Made by a program: the position numbers and the translations under genes
The notes under the pieces: generated by a model
What the model saw: the letters and a program-made list of their open reading frames with translations, nothing else
What the model was told of the DNA's origin: nothing
The model's database searches: none
Origin: Pirellulales bacterium
Lineage (GTDB): Bacteria > Planctomycetota > Planctomycetia > Pirellulales > Lacipirellulaceae
Length of the DNA: 49,576 nt
Reading direction: 5' to 3'
Assembly (NCBI GenBank): GCA_022448345.1
Contig: JAKVCB010000013.1
Location: 1 to 49,576, forward strand
Part shown: positions 34,324 through 43,756 of the stretch, in pieces
Numbering within the stretch: the stretch's first letter is position 1
Layout: each line of letters opens with the position of its first letter

Positions 34324-35760
34324 CTATAGTGCAGCGCGACGCCCCGGATGGACCTGCTCCATTCCACAGGCTCCTGCAGTGGGAAGCATTTTTCCGGGAC
34401 TCAAACGCCCGTGCGGGTTGAGCGCTGACCGCAAACGCTCCATGACCTCCAAGTCACTTTCGGAAAATAACTTGTTCATGTAACTGATTTTTTCGACCCC
34501 AATCCCATGCTCGCCAGTCACGCTACCGCCGCAGGCGATGCATTCGCCGAGAATCGCCTTGCTGGCCTCGAGGACGCGCTGAACCTCCTCTGGGGACCGT
34601 TCATCAAAAAGCAGAATCGGGTGCAAGTTGCCATCCCCTGCATGGAACACGTTCACGATACGAATATCGTGTTTGGCGCTAATCTCGCGGATCTTTCGAA
34701 AAATGTGGGGCAATTGGGTGCGCGGAACGACACCATCCTGGGTACAAAAACTGGAGCTTAACCTGCCAATTGCTCCGAATGCCCGTTTGCGGCATTTCCA
34801 GAGCTCTTGGCGTTCCTTTTCTGTCGCCGCTAGTTGGACTTCTCGCGCCCCATTTTGGTTGCAGATTTCCATAACCTGATCTCGCTGTTGATCAAGACCA
34901 GCCTCCAGTCCATCAACCTCAATCAAGAGGATCGCCTCGGCATCCAGGGGAAAACCAAAGTGGAAAGCTTCTTCCAGCGCCACGACAATTCCCTGGTCCA
35001 TCATTTCCAGCGCCGCTGGAATAATTCCCGCCCCAATGATTTCACTAATCGACCGGGTCGCTTCATCGACGGACTCGAAAATGGCAAGCATCGTACGCAC
35101 GCCTTGAGGATTGCGTGTGAGACGCACCCAAATCCTGGTAACGATTCCCAGGGTTCCTTCACTACCGACCATCGTGCCGACCAGGTCGATTCCATGTGGG
35201 TCTTCGGTTGGCCCTCCAAGGCGAACAATTTCGCCTTCGGAGGTCACCATTTCAAGACCCAAAACGTGATTGGTCGTGACACCGTACTTGAGGGTGTGCG
35301 GCCCTCCGGAATTGGTTGCGACGTTACCCCCAATTGTGCAGGCACCCTGACTGGAAGGGTCTGGTGCATAATGGAAACCAGTGCCAGCCAGGTGCCGATT
35401 CAGCCAGGCATTGACAACACCTGGTTCCACAATTGCATATCGATCGCGAAGATGGACTTCGAGAATCTCACGCATCCGCGTGAGGACGATCATCACTCCA
35501 CCACCTACCGGCAAACACCCGCCAGCCAGGCTGGTTCCAGCCCCTCTTGGCAAAAAGGGAACATCGTACTTCCGACAACTCTGGACAATCTGGGCCACAT
35601 CCTCAGCAGAGCGGGGAAAGACGGCAATGTCAGGTGCGTTCTTTGCCACGGTGAAACCGTCGCACTCGTAAACGACAAGTTCAGAATGTGCGTCAAGCAC
35701 ATTTTCAGAACCAAGCAACTGACGCAACCTACCGGCCAGCGAAACTAGAGCCACAGACAT
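34324..35760 (-). CDS. glcD: Glycolate oxidase subunit, FAD-linked
   Basis: A 478-residue flavoprotein of the FAD-linked oxidase/GlcD family, the catalytic subunit of glycolate oxidase. FAD-binding segments PRGAGTSLAGGCLP and GTLGIVTRIWVRL, DPSSQGACTIGGNVATNSGG, the metal/substrate-binding NVFHAGDGNLHP and the terminal GHGIGVEK-type segment EHGIGVEKISYM are present. The start at 35760 (MSVALVSLAG) is preferred to an upstream start at 35808. It is the first gene of the operon. Together with GlcE and GlcF it feeds electrons to quinone. D-lactate dehydrogenase activity is a realistic alternative for the family, but the E-F neighbours argue for glycolate. Confidence 0.93.
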   Translation of the reverse strand: MSVALVSLAGRLRQLLGSENVLDAHSELVVYECDGFTVAKNAPDIAVFPRSAEDVAQIVQSCRKYDVPFLPRGAGTSLAGGCLPVGGGVMIVLTRMREILEVHLRDRYAIVEPGVVNAWLNRHLAGTGFHYAPDPSSQGACTIGGNVATNSGGPHTLKYGVTTNHVLGLEMVTSEGEIVRLGGPTEDPHGIDLVGTMVGSEGTLGIVTRIWVRLTRNPQGVRTMLAIFESVDEATRSISEIIGAGIIPAALEMMDQGIVVALEEAFHFGFPLDAEAILLIEVDGLEAGLDQQRDQVMEICNQNGAREVQLAATEKERQELWKCRKRAFGAIGRLSSSFCTQDGVVPRTQLPHIFRKIREISAKHDIRIVNVFHAGDGNLHPILLFDERSPEEVQRVLEASKAILGECIACGGSVTGEHGIGVEKISYMNKLFSESDLEVMERLRSALNPHGRLSPGKMLPTAGACGMEQVHPGRRAAL

Positions 35761-36078
35761 GGGATTCCACGGTAAAAGGCCAAAACGGGCATTATACGCG
35801 TTGCACAATTTAGCTCTAGGCCCACAAAATCGGGAATTTCCCCCACCAGCGAGTCCTGTTGCAGCCCCCAGGCATCAGGCAGGTCCTTTTCGTACAGCAT
35901 CCTGCAACAGGACGCGTGCCTGCCCGGCAAACATGGCATGCCGCCTGTCCATGGTGTGGGGCAAAAAACATGGGACAGACGGCACGCGGCAGGGAGTTGA
36001 AGCAGGAAAGTTTTTCCGAAAAGGGCTGGGATCAATAAGAAGTTGGCGGGAGCCAGGTCGCCTGTGGGTTGAACTTGT
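35761..36078. other. Intergenic region holding the end of the sigma factor transcript
   Basis: About 318 bases between glcD (start at 35760) and the 3' end of the sigma-factor gene. The glcD promoter must lie here on the minus strand. An imperfect hairpin (listed separately) occupies 35939-35984. The small frames here are not gene-like. Confidence 0.45.
35939..35984 (-). terminator. Long imperfect hairpin after the sigma factor gene
   Basis: TGCCGCCTGTCCATG (35939-35953) and CATGGGACAGACGGCA (35969-35984) pair as a roughly 15-bp stem with one G-T wobble and one bulged base around a 15-base loop containing six As. It is about 95 bases beyond the sigma-factor stop. On the minus strand the loop reads as a T-run rather than the stem being followed by one. 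It could be a terminator or a structured 3' UTR. Confidence 0.4.
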
Positions 36079-37671
36079 TCAAGTCTCGACCTGTGGGATT
36101 TCAACACCGTCGAGAAATCCAGCCAAAGCTTGCATACGACAAGGCTGCTGAAGTTTCCGAACTGCTTTGGACTCAATCTGCCGTACTCGCTCTCGCGTGA
36201 CCGCAAAGATTTTCCCCACTTCCTCCAACGTATAGTTATAACCATCCGCCAGGCCGTAACGGAGCCGCACGATCTCCCGTTCCCGGCAACTCAAGTCATT
36301 CATCACCATTTCGAGCCGTTCTTTTAATGTTTGCATGTTGGTGTCATAGAGCGGATCGTAATCGCAATTCTCTTCCAGGAACTCGCCAAAATAATTGTCC
36401 TCGTGATCACCCACTGGCTGATCCAGTGAAAGTGGTTGTCGCATCATTTTCATAATGACGCGTGCATCATCAATAGACATTCCCGCGATTTCAGCCACTT
36501 CTTCCGGGTTTGGCTCGCGACCACGCTGCTGGACAAAATCCGCAGTGACCGTCCGAACCTTTCCCATGACATCGATCATATGGACTGGTAAACGGATGGT
36601 TCGACTTTGATCAGCAATGGCTCGCGTGATGGCCTGACGAATCCACCATGTTGCATATGTCGAAAACTTGTAGCCACGCGCGTGCTCAAATTTATCGACA
36701 GCCCTCATCAGGCCCGTATTACCTTCCTGAATAAGGTCCAGGAAACTCAATCCACGGTTGCGGTACCTTTTGGCAATCGAAACTACCAGACGCAGATTGG
36801 CGGCTGAGAGAACTCGCTTGGCCTCGTCGTACCGAAAACGGCGTCGCTTTGTTCTCTTCACTAAATGACTCAGGGTGGCAGGCGTTTCCAGCGTTATCCG
36901 CATCAAATAGCGAAGTTCGGTCCGCAACTCAGCCTCGTGCTTGGGGCCAAGCAACTCATTCTGTTGGGAGAGCTGTTGCTTGAGTTCAATCATCCGGTCA
37001 CTGATTTTGTGCAACTGGTCCATCAGAGGCATGAGCCGGGCAATTCGCAAGTTCATCTCTTCGACCATCCGTACAACCTTGTTCCGGCGAGTCACCAGTT
37101 TTCTCCAACTTGCATGTCTTTTTGCCTGGCTGGTTTGACGACTGACTGCCACGCGGTAATCTGCCTGATTTTGGATCATCAAATTGCGAATGGTGTGCAA
37201 GTTCGGAACCAGTCGCTGTAAGACGCGTTTTTTCTCTGCTGTGTTGGTCACTGAGATCTCGACGGTCCGGTCAAGACGAACTTCGCGTTGCAAAACCTTT
37301 TCGAGTAAGTCAACCACTCCCAAAAGAACAAAATCATTGCAAAGTAAACTTCGGCGAAACTGGGTTCGCGTCGCTTCGATTCTCTTGGCCGAATCAATCT
37401 CTTCCTGACGAGTGAGCATGTTGATCTCACCCATTTGCATCAAATACATCCGTACCGGGTCGTCGACGTGTGAACTGGAACTTCCGCCATCTGAGCTGCT
37501 GTCGGCCTCAACTTCGCCATTGGCTTTACCAACGATGGTTGAACTCACCTCGGTCGCTTTGAACTCGGTGCCGTTGATATGGCCATTCCGTTGGGCCGGT
37601 TTGGAATGACCGTTCTGTTGGGTCGACTTACGACTAACCAACCTGGCGATGTTAGAGCGTGGCACAGGCAT
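36079..37671 (-). CDS. RpoD-type sigma-70 family sigma factor
   Basis: A 530-residue sigma factor of the primary (group 1/2) type. The start at 37671 ([11 protein letters not shown]) is preceded by GAGGAA; upstream frame to 38070 is cysteine-rich and not family-like. After a low-complexity N-terminus come region 1.2 ([22 protein letters not shown]), a long nonconserved insert of about 130 residues, then region 2 ([23 protein letters not shown]... [15 protein letters not shown]), region 3, and region 4 ([15 protein letters not shown] ... [13 protein letters not shown]). It would direct RNA polymerase to -10/-35 promoters. Planctomycetes carry several RpoD-like paralogues, so I cannot say whether this is the housekeeping one. 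Confidence 0.93.
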   Translation of the reverse strand: MPVPRSNIARLVSRKSTQQNGHSKPAQRNGHINGTEFKATEVSSTIVGKANGEVEADSSSDGGSSSSHVDDPVRMYLMQMGEINMLTRQEEIDSAKRIEATRTQFRRSLLCNDFVLLGVVDLLEKVLQREVRLDRTVEISVTNTAEKKRVLQRLVPNLHTIRNLMIQNQADYRVAVSRQTSQAKRHASWRKLVTRRNKVVRMVEEMNLRIARLMPLMDQLHKISDRMIELKQQLSQQNELLGPKHEAELRTELRYLMRITLETPATLSHLVKRTKRRRFRYDEAKRVLSAANLRLVVSIAKRYRNRGLSFLDLIQEGNTGLMRAVDKFEHARGYKFSTYATWWIRQAITRAIADQSRTIRLPVHMIDVMGKVRTVTADFVQQRGREPNPEEVAEIAGMSIDDARVIMKMMRQPLSLDQPVGDHEDNYFGEFLEENCDYDPLYDTNMQTLKERLEMVMNDLSCREREIVRLRYGLADGYNYTLEEVGKIFAVTRERVRQIESKAVRKLQQPCRMQALAGFLDGVEIPQVET

Positions 37672-38007
37672 TTCCTCGGGGGACAGTTTTTGGCAGGCGG
37701 CAAATGCCGGCGGCAAAGCGGGTGAAGTACGGCCGTACCCTTCTTGCAGCCTTGATGCCGAAAGGACCGGGCAAAACCGGCCCACAGGTCCTAAACCCAG
37801 TCCAAATAATGATTTGAGCGCACAAGAATGTTCCCCTACCCTTGTTGTCCGAGGACCTCTCCGTCGATATAAGACATCATCGGCAAAGCGAGGTGTTGCC
37901 AATTCGCACCATCGACACCCGACCGAGCTAAATGTCTCTGGAACCTCAACACAAGGCATGAGAAGATCACGGCCTCCCCCCCACCAGGTCTCCAGGCAGT
38001 ACCCAGC
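37672..38007. other. Divergent promoter region between the sigma factor and the AtuA gene
   Basis: About 336 bases. Both genes start outward from it. The minus-strand frame is open but encodes an unlikely Cys/Gly-rich stretch. A GGCAGGCGGCAAATGCCGGCGGCAAAGCG-like purine/GC-rich repeat lies near 37690-37720. No clear -10/-35 pair stands out. Confidence 0.35.
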
Positions 38008-39339
38008 GTGACCACGCGAATTGCCAACGCAGCTAGTTTCCCAAACGAATGCCACCGATCGGCTGCGCAAACGGTGCAGGCGATAGAACTGGATTATTTG
38101 ACATTCTCCTACGCGAGCGACTCTCTCCTGTCAGAGCTTGCTGTGCAGCGTCGGGCAGACCGTCCCGTTGGCTTTGTAACGCAGCTGATTGAAGCCCTGG
38201 AAAACCTCTGCCCTCTGATCTATGTGCAACCTCAGCTGAAGGTACTGGCAGCCGCTGGTGGGTTTGACGGGAGGGGGTGTGTTGAACAGGCGGCCGAGCT
38301 ACTCTGCGACCGAGGCTGCCCTACACTTCCGGTCGCGCAGGTTAGGGGGGCCGATGTTCTTAATCAGTTGGAAGAGTTTCTCCTGGCTGGATGTACGCTT
38401 GACGAGCAAGCAACCGGCGAACCCTTTCGAGACCTCAAGGTTCCGCCTGTCTATGCCCACGCCTGGCTAGGCGCCGACGCCGTGGTCTCGGCGCTAGCTC
38501 AAGACGCACGCCTTGTGGTTACCGATAGCCTCCAGCCATCGTCCCTGACAGTCGCGGCAGGAATCCATGAATTTGGCTGGTCAAACGATGCCTGGGACCA
38601 ACTGGCAACGGCAGCAGCAGCTGGAAATTGTTTTTTTAGCGACTCAAAAACGTGCTTGGGCCTCGAGTTGACACAGGATTCACAGGGGCGTTTTGCGACC
38701 CATCCCGGGTCTCCGATCGTGGAGTTAGAAACCGGTGGAGAGTTGCGAATTGTAAAACCTGTCCCCAGCGATGGTCAGCTGACCAGCACCAATGTACTTC
38801 AAGATATCCAGCGTCCTTTGACATCACCCGATGTCAAAATCGATGCCACAAGAGCAACCGCAAAGCGCGTTCCCCACGACGACAACGTAGTCCAAATCAG
38901 CGGCATTGTTGGTCACCGCCCGGTTGAGGATCTCGCCATTACGATCGGATTGCGCGACGGTTATCAGGCGACCGGGGTTATTTCTATCGATTGCTCCGAC
39001 CCACTCTCGGTGGCTTTAGAACTGGCCGAATTGATGGATAGACGTCTCAAGCAAGAAGATGGTCCTTCCGTTGAACTTACGTGTGAGCCGTTGCTAAATT
39101 CCTTCCGAGATCATAACCATCACATTTTCCAAATCCACGGCTGGTCGCTGCAACCGTCAGCCGTTGACCGTTTGTGTCGTGAAATCGTATCCATGCGTCA
39201 TACTTTTGCTGCGGGGCTTCCGCTGCTGCGCAGCGTCATTCCGCACACACAACCTAAAATCCGTCCCTGGCTGACGTCCGTACCTAAAGAACTTGTCGAG
39301 GTTGCCGTCGATTGCCGTCAAGCTGACCAATGGCTGTAA
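38008..39339 (+). CDS. AtuA family protein (acyclic terpene utilisation, DUF1446)
   Basis: A 443-residue member of the AtuA/DUF1446 family, found in acyclic-terpene utilisation clusters of Pseudomonas but of unclear biochemical role. It starts with GTG at 38008. Features are [53 protein letters not shown] and the [10 protein letters not shown] stretch, which match the family; its C-terminus ends in a QPKIRPWL segment. It is followed by an enoyl-CoA hydratase gene 58 bases on, a pairing that suggests CoA-linked breakdown of a branched carboxylic acid. Confidence 0.78.
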   Translation: MTTRIANAASFPNECHRSAAQTVQAIELDYLTFSYASDSLLSELAVQRRADRPVGFVTQLIEALENLCPLIYVQPQLKVLAAAGGFDGRGCVEQAAELLCDRGCPTLPVAQVRGADVLNQLEEFLLAGCTLDEQATGEPFRDLKVPPVYAHAWLGADAVVSALAQDARLVVTDSLQPSSLTVAAGIHEFGWSNDAWDQLATAAAAGNCFFSDSKTCLGLELTQDSQGRFATHPGSPIVELETGGELRIVKPVPSDGQLTSTNVLQDIQRPLTSPDVKIDATRATAKRVPHDDNVVQISGIVGHRPVEDLAITIGLRDGYQATGVISIDCSDPLSVALELAELMDRRLKQEDGPSVELTCEPLLNSFRDHNHHIFQIHGWSLQPSAVDRLCREIVSMRHTFAAGLPLLRSVIPHTQPKIRPWLTSVPKELVEVAVDCRQADQWL

Positions 39340-39397
39340 TTCATCGCAATCAGGGCCGATCGTTGATAACTACTCCATCCTACGCAGCTGTATATTT

Positions 39398-40183
39398 ATG
39401 ACTAGTAACGCATTCGAAATGAAAATCCATGGTCCGGTTGGTACTATCATCCTCAACCGACCCGATCAACAAAATGCCTTGACGCAAGCCATGCTTGAAG
39501 GGCTCACTCAAGCCCTCGATGACTTCTATCTGGAGAAACGAGTTCGAGCCATCGTGCTCACAGGCAAGGGAAACAGTTTCTGTGCAGGGATGGATGCCAG
39601 AGAAATCTCCAATCGTTTTCAGCTTCCCAATGCCGCCGAACTCTGGGCAGAAAGTGCTTCTGCGTATCGCGAACTGATTCTGCGGATGCTGGAAGTGACC
39701 AAACCAATCATTGCTTCCGTCAACGGACCGGCGGTGGCAGGTGGCGCTGGGCTGGTGCTGGCCAGCGACATCGTGATCGCTGACCCCAATGCCTCATTTG
39801 GCTTGCCCGATCCACAACGAGGCCTGGTGGCGGGAATCGTAACCCCACTGGCTGCCTTTCGACTGGGCGCTGGCACCGCCGCCCGCCTGGCCCTGACCGG
39901 ATCGCTCTTTCCGGCCAACGAGGCGCGGCAGATGGGCGTTTACCACGAACTGGTCGATCATGACCAACTCTGGGCAAGGGCGACAGAAATCGGGACTGCC
40001 TGCGCCGCAGGAGCCCCCGAAGCTATCCAGCTTACCAAACGCCTGATTTCCGAAACGGTCGGTGAGCAACTTGCTGCACAACTTTCGGCAGGGGCGGCAG
40101 CCAGCGCAACAGCCCTGACCACCGACTCGGCCCGGGAAGGAATTGCCGCTTTTCTTGAAAAGAGGCCACCTGAATGGAAATAA
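39398..40183 (+). CDS. Enoyl-CoA hydratase/isomerase family protein
   Basis: A 261-residue crotonase-fold protein. ATG 39398 gives a standard-length product; upstream frame runs into the AtuA gene. The oxyanion-hole residues are GNSFCAGMDAREI (the G-x-C-A-G-x-D motif) and AVAGGAGLVLASDIVIAD; the second catalytic Glu of classical hydratases sits in FGLPDPQRGLVAGI, where it reads Asp/Arg rather than Glu. It therefore may be a hydratase, isomerase or a related crotonase. It follows the AtuA gene by 58 bases. Confidence 0.87.
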   Translation: MTSNAFEMKIHGPVGTIILNRPDQQNALTQAMLEGLTQALDDFYLEKRVRAIVLTGKGNSFCAGMDAREISNRFQLPNAAELWAESASAYRELILRMLEVTKPIIASVNGPAVAGGAGLVLASDIVIADPNASFGLPDPQRGLVAGIVTPLAAFRLGAGTAARLALTGSLFPANEARQMGVYHELVDHDQLWARATEIGTACAAGAPEAIQLTKRLISETVGEQLAAQLSAGAAASATALTTDSAREGIAAFLEKRPPEWK

Positions 40184-40230
40184 CCCTTCACCAGCCCAAT
40201 AAAACTGACCGCGTCCATCAGGAAGAAGGA

Positions 40231-40259
40231 TTGTGGTCTTCACAAGAGGGGTTTAGAAT
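40231..40259 (+). promoter_or_regulatory. Promoter of rpmG
   Basis: TTGTGG (40231-40236), 17 bases and TAGAAT (40254-40259), followed at once by CGGGGG. The expected start lies near 40266, giving a leader of about 115 bases before ATG 40382. The TAGAATCGGGGG block also occurs at 23922-23933 before the FAH gene. Confidence 0.45.
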
Positions 40260-40381
40260 CGGGGGATTGCCGGGGCTGGCCTTTTTCTGGAAAACTCACC
40301 GAGCTTTCGAGAAAACGTAAAAAGCCGGCAAGCCAATTTGGAAAAAATCTACAAAACATCGTACCTTATCAAGAGTATGCT

Positions 40382-40561
40382 ATGGCAGGAAAAAAAGGTG
40401 GCAAAAGGAAAAAGAAGGTTGAAACTGTCTTCCTTGTTTGTGATGAGACGGGTGAATACAACTACACACTTCGTCGCAAGAGCGGCTCAGAAAAGCTGAA
40501 GGTCAAGAAGTACTGCCCACGGCTGCGCCGGCATACTTCTCACACGGAAAAGAAAAAGTAG
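40382..40561 (+). CDS. rpmG: Ribosomal protein bL33
   Basis: A 59-residue basic protein of the large ribosomal subunit. It starts MAGKKGGKRKKK and contains TVFLVCDETGEYNYTL and EKLKVKKYCPRLRRHTSHTE, the planctomycete form of bL33. Only one cysteine of each CxxC pair remains (C20 and C45), so zinc binding as in the C+ form is doubtful. The gene is easily missed because it is short. Its stop codon lies within a tandem repeat. Confidence 0.95.
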   Translation: MAGKKGGKRKKKVETVFLVCDETGEYNYTLRRKSGSEKLKVKKYCPRLRRHTSHTEKKK

Positions 40562-40589
40562 GCTTCTCACACGAAAAAGAAAAAGCAGG
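40536..40589 (+). repeat. Tandem 27-bp duplication across the rpmG stop
   Basis: Units 40536-40562 and 40563-40589 match at 25 of 27 bases (CTTCTCACACGGAAAAGAAA... against CTTCTCACACGAAAAAGAAA...). The first unit holds the last codons and stop (TAG at 40559-40561) of bL33. The second would encode the same tail again in frame; its stop-codon position reads CAG. Confidence 0.9.
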
Positions 40590-40667
40590 AGTGGGACGTC
40601 GGGCACTGAGTGCGAGAGAACGGATTCAGACCGCGGCTCTCGTGTTTGATGGCCCGTCCTTTTTTTC

Positions 40668-42419
40668 ATGCCAAAACGCTGGCGCATTGCCCCGCACGAT
40701 CCGCAGCGTATCGCCGCGCTTGAAAAGGCCGCCCAGATTCCCACCGTCGTGGCTCAATTGCTTCTCTGCCGCGGAATTGAAGACCCACAAATTGCCCGGC
40801 ACTTTCTCGAAGCGAAACTCAATGGCTTGCGCGACCCGTCCGAACTTCCAGGGGCAACCCAGGCAGCCGAAATCCTGCACCATGCCATCACCAACGGCAA
40901 GAAAATCGTCGTCTATGGCGATTACGATGCCGATGGCATGACCGCGGCAGCAATTTTGCTCCGCTGCTTGAAACTTCTCCACGGCCAGTTCACCTGCTAT
41001 GTGCCCAATCGAATGGAAGAAGGCTATGGGCTGAACGAAACTGCGTTACGGAAGATTGCCAGCGAGGGCGGAGAGGTTGTCATCACGGTCGACTGTGGAA
41101 TTGCCAGCCTTCACGAAGCTGACATCGCGCAGGAATTGGGGCTGACACTCATCATCACCGACCACCATCAGTTTGCAGAGAGACTGCCTGTAGCCGCAGC
41201 CTTGGTTCATCCGCAACTCCCGGGACACAGCTATCCCTTCCACGGACTTTGCGGCGCTGCGGTCGCCCTGAAGGTCGCATGGGCGCTTTGTCAAAAAGCA
41301 TGTGGGGAAAAACGGGTCAGCGAACCGATGCGAAATTTCCTGATGCGAGCCGTAGGACTGGCAGCGATCGGAACCGTAACCGATGTCGTCCCACTGGTCG
41401 ATGAAAATCGAATTCTCGTTCGTCATGGCTTGAACTCCCTGCGTCATTATCCAACAAAAGGAATCTTAGCGCTGGAGAAGGTCGCAGGTCTTAAAAGTAA
41501 CGTTCCACTGGCCAGCGATGACATCGGGTTCACGATTGGACCACGTCTGAATGCCGTCGGACGGCTCGGTCAAGCCATGATGGCCATTGATCTGTTGACG
41601 ACCGAGTCCGACGAGCGGGCCAAAGAATTGGCCAAATTCGTTCATGACCTCAACAGCCAGCGGCAGACGGTTGACCGGAGCGTGTTTCGGGCTGCAAACA
41701 AGCAGGCACAAAACGACTTTTCCCCCTCCACCGACCCCGCCCTGGTTCTCGACGGCAAGGGCTGGCATCCGGGCGTTGTCGGCATCGTGGCAGGCCGCCT
41801 CGCTGAACGATACCACCGCCCGGTCATCGTCATCTCGCGGGATGAACTCGGCGTGAAACCGGGTACTGGCTCAGGCAGGGGTGTGCCAGGATTTGATCTC
41901 CACGCTGCCCTGGAGGCATGCAGCACCCACCTGATCAGCTATGGAGGACACAAAGCAGCCGCGGGATTAAAAATTGATCCTGACATGATTGAACCCTTCC
42001 GTATTGACTTCTGTGCCTTCGTCGAGCAGTCGATTTCGCCAGAACAACTCTCTGCAGAACTGCTGGTTGACGCTGAAACACCCTTATCAGCACTCACCCA
42101 TCAAACGGTCGGACAAATCGAACAGATGGCCCCCTTTGGTCACGGCAACGAACGGCCTCTTTTGTGCACAGGCGATGTACGACTTGCCGGGCCCCCAAAA
42201 CGTATCGGCAACAACGGCAGTCACCTCGCTCTCGAATTTGAACAACACGGAATCCAAATGCGGGCAGTCGCTTTTGGTGGCGGCGATTGGGAGGAAGATT
42301 TAACGGCGGCCAATGAAAGAGGACCGCTTGCAGTTGCGTTTAAACCGGTCATCAATACCTGGGCAGGACGTACCAATGTCGAAATGCGCCTGGCGGACTG
42401 GCGCGAGCAATTGCCTTAA
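40668..42419 (+). CDS. recJ: Single-stranded-DNA-specific exonuclease RecJ
   Basis: A 583-residue 5'-3' exonuclease of recombinational and mismatch repair, of DHH superfamily architecture. ATG 40668 gives the usual MPKRWRIAP start. Motif I is VVYGDYDADGM (82-91), motif II VDCGIAS, motif III LIITDHHQFAERLP with DHH, and HPQLPGHSYPFHGLCGAAVALK. The DHHA1 domain shows GRGVPGFDLHAALEACSTHLISYGGHKAAAGL. The C-terminal OB-like domain ends normally. It follows rpmG by about 105 bases and may be on the same transcript. Confidence 0.96.
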   Translation: MPKRWRIAPHDPQRIAALEKAAQIPTVVAQLLLCRGIEDPQIARHFLEAKLNGLRDPSELPGATQAAEILHHAITNGKKIVVYGDYDADGMTAAAILLRCLKLLHGQFTCYVPNRMEEGYGLNETALRKIASEGGEVVITVDCGIASLHEADIAQELGLTLIITDHHQFAERLPVAAALVHPQLPGHSYPFHGLCGAAVALKVAWALCQKACGEKRVSEPMRNFLMRAVGLAAIGTVTDVVPLVDENRILVRHGLNSLRHYPTKGILALEKVAGLKSNVPLASDDIGFTIGPRLNAVGRLGQAMMAIDLLTTESDERAKELAKFVHDLNSQRQTVDRSVFRAANKQAQNDFSPSTDPALVLDGKGWHPGVVGIVAGRLAERYHRPVIVISRDELGVKPGTGSGRGVPGFDLHAALEACSTHLISYGGHKAAAGLKIDPDMIEPFRIDFCAFVEQSISPEQLSAELLVDAETPLSALTHQTVGQIEQMAPFGHGNERPLLCTGDVRLAGPPKRIGNNGSHLALEFEQHGIQMRAVAFGGGDWEEDLTAANERGPLAVAFKPVINTWAGRTNVEMRLADWREQLP

Positions 42420-42520
42420 GCTTTGACGCCATGGAACGTCGCTGCAGATTCACACCCACACCATGGGCAAGACCGCAAACATTGGGACCACCGGGGAAAT
42501 GACCCTGCCTTTTGCAACAG

Positions 42521-43684
42521 TCATTGTACCCCAACAGGTGGCGTGATACGTGACTGCACTGTTAATTGACGTACCACCTCGGTTGGATCATCCGTCTCGC
42601 TGAGAATCTCCCGTTGCCGTTGTGCCCAGCTTGTCGATTGCGCCAGTTGCACAGCCCGGTTGAGGTAGCCATCGGCTCTCAAATCGGTTGCAGTGGCAGC
42701 TATCGACTGTGCAAGCCGCTCAACCTCTGCGCCAACCGTACCCACCCGATAGGAGTAAAGGTCGACGATCGTTGCCTGATTGCCATACCGCGCCGCCCGC
42801 CACTTGTTCTGGCGAACCATCATCGGGTGGCAATCATGTTGATAGGCTCCCTGGTCGATTTCATCCGACAGTGATTTCACAAGGCACTGTACCAAGGCAG
42901 CAACTCCCAGGGTGTCTGCCAGGTTACCTGGCATATCACACACGCGGACTTCGACCGTTCCAAACTTGTGATGGGGTCTCACATCCCACCAAATTTCACG
43001 AATCGTATTGATAAAACCGGTTTCAATCATGTGGTCCACCAACCACACATACTCGCTCCAGTTTCGCATCAGGGTAGGCAAACCGGCTGTCGGCAAACCC
43101 TCCATGACTTTCGAACGATGTGACTGTAAACCGGTATCCCGGCCTTCCCAAAAAGGGCTGTTCGAACTCAAGGCCAACAGGGTCGGCAAATGCCGCATGA
43201 TACGGTCACAAATCATAACCGCCTTGTCCCCCGAATCGACTCCCACGTGAATGTGCAAACCAAATGTCACCAACCGGCGGGCCATCTCTTGCAGCAGGTT
43301 CACCAGTTGCAAGTAGCGGTCATTTGGAGTCACTCGCTGCTCTTTCCAGAGCGAAAAAGGATGTGTTGCGCCCCACCATAGTCGCAGTCCAAGTGCATCA
43401 GTCGCTGCCTCAACCGCAGTCAACTTCGTTCTCAAATCATGCTCAGCCTCTGCAATTGTCTGGCAAACGCCCGTGTTAATCTCCAGCACCGATTGCATCA
43501 ACTCCGGCTTGTAACAACCCTCATCCTCACTGAGCCCATCGCCAGCAAGCCGTGCCGCAAGCATTCCGTAAGCGCTGCGGAGCGCCATATTGGATTCGTC
43601 GACAAGTCCCAATTCAATTTCAATGCCAACCGTGGGGTAATCATTTCCATGGAATTCTATTTTTCCCATGCCAGCTTGTCCCAT
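42521..43684 (-). CDS. Carboxylate-amine ligase, YbdK/GCS2 family
   Basis: A 387-residue glutamate-cysteine ligase-2-like protein. GIEIELGLVD near residue 20, HIHVGVDSGDKAV and FGTVEVRVCDMP are the family's metal/ATP motifs. GshA-like gamma-glutamylcysteine synthesis is known for the family only weakly, so the substrate is left open. The start may be at 43684 or at the ATG at 43669 (MGKIEFHGND), which has a purine-rich stretch upstream. It lies about 70 bases downstream of the M20 gene and could be in the same operon. Confidence 0.9.
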   Translation of the reverse strand: MGQAGMGKIEFHGNDYPTVGIEIELGLVDESNMALRSAYGMLAARLAGDGLSEDEGCYKPELMQSVLEINTGVCQTIAEAEHDLRTKLTAVEAATDALGLRLWWGATHPFSLWKEQRVTPNDRYLQLVNLLQEMARRLVTFGLHIHVGVDSGDKAVMICDRIMRHLPTLLALSSNSPFWEGRDTGLQSHRSKVMEGLPTAGLPTLMRNWSEYVWLVDHMIETGFINTIREIWWDVRPHHKFGTVEVRVCDMPGNLADTLGVAALVQCLVKSLSDEIDQGAYQHDCHPMMVRQNKWRAARYGNQATIVDLYSYRVGTVGAEVERLAQSIAATATDLRADGYLNRAVQLAQSTSWAQRQREILSETDDPTEVVRQLTVQSRITPPVGVQ

Positions 43685-43756
43685 TCGAGTCCACGAGGAT
43701 TCTTTACGTTACAGGAAACTGAAACAACATCCGTTCCTCTGCAAAGCCGCACACAA

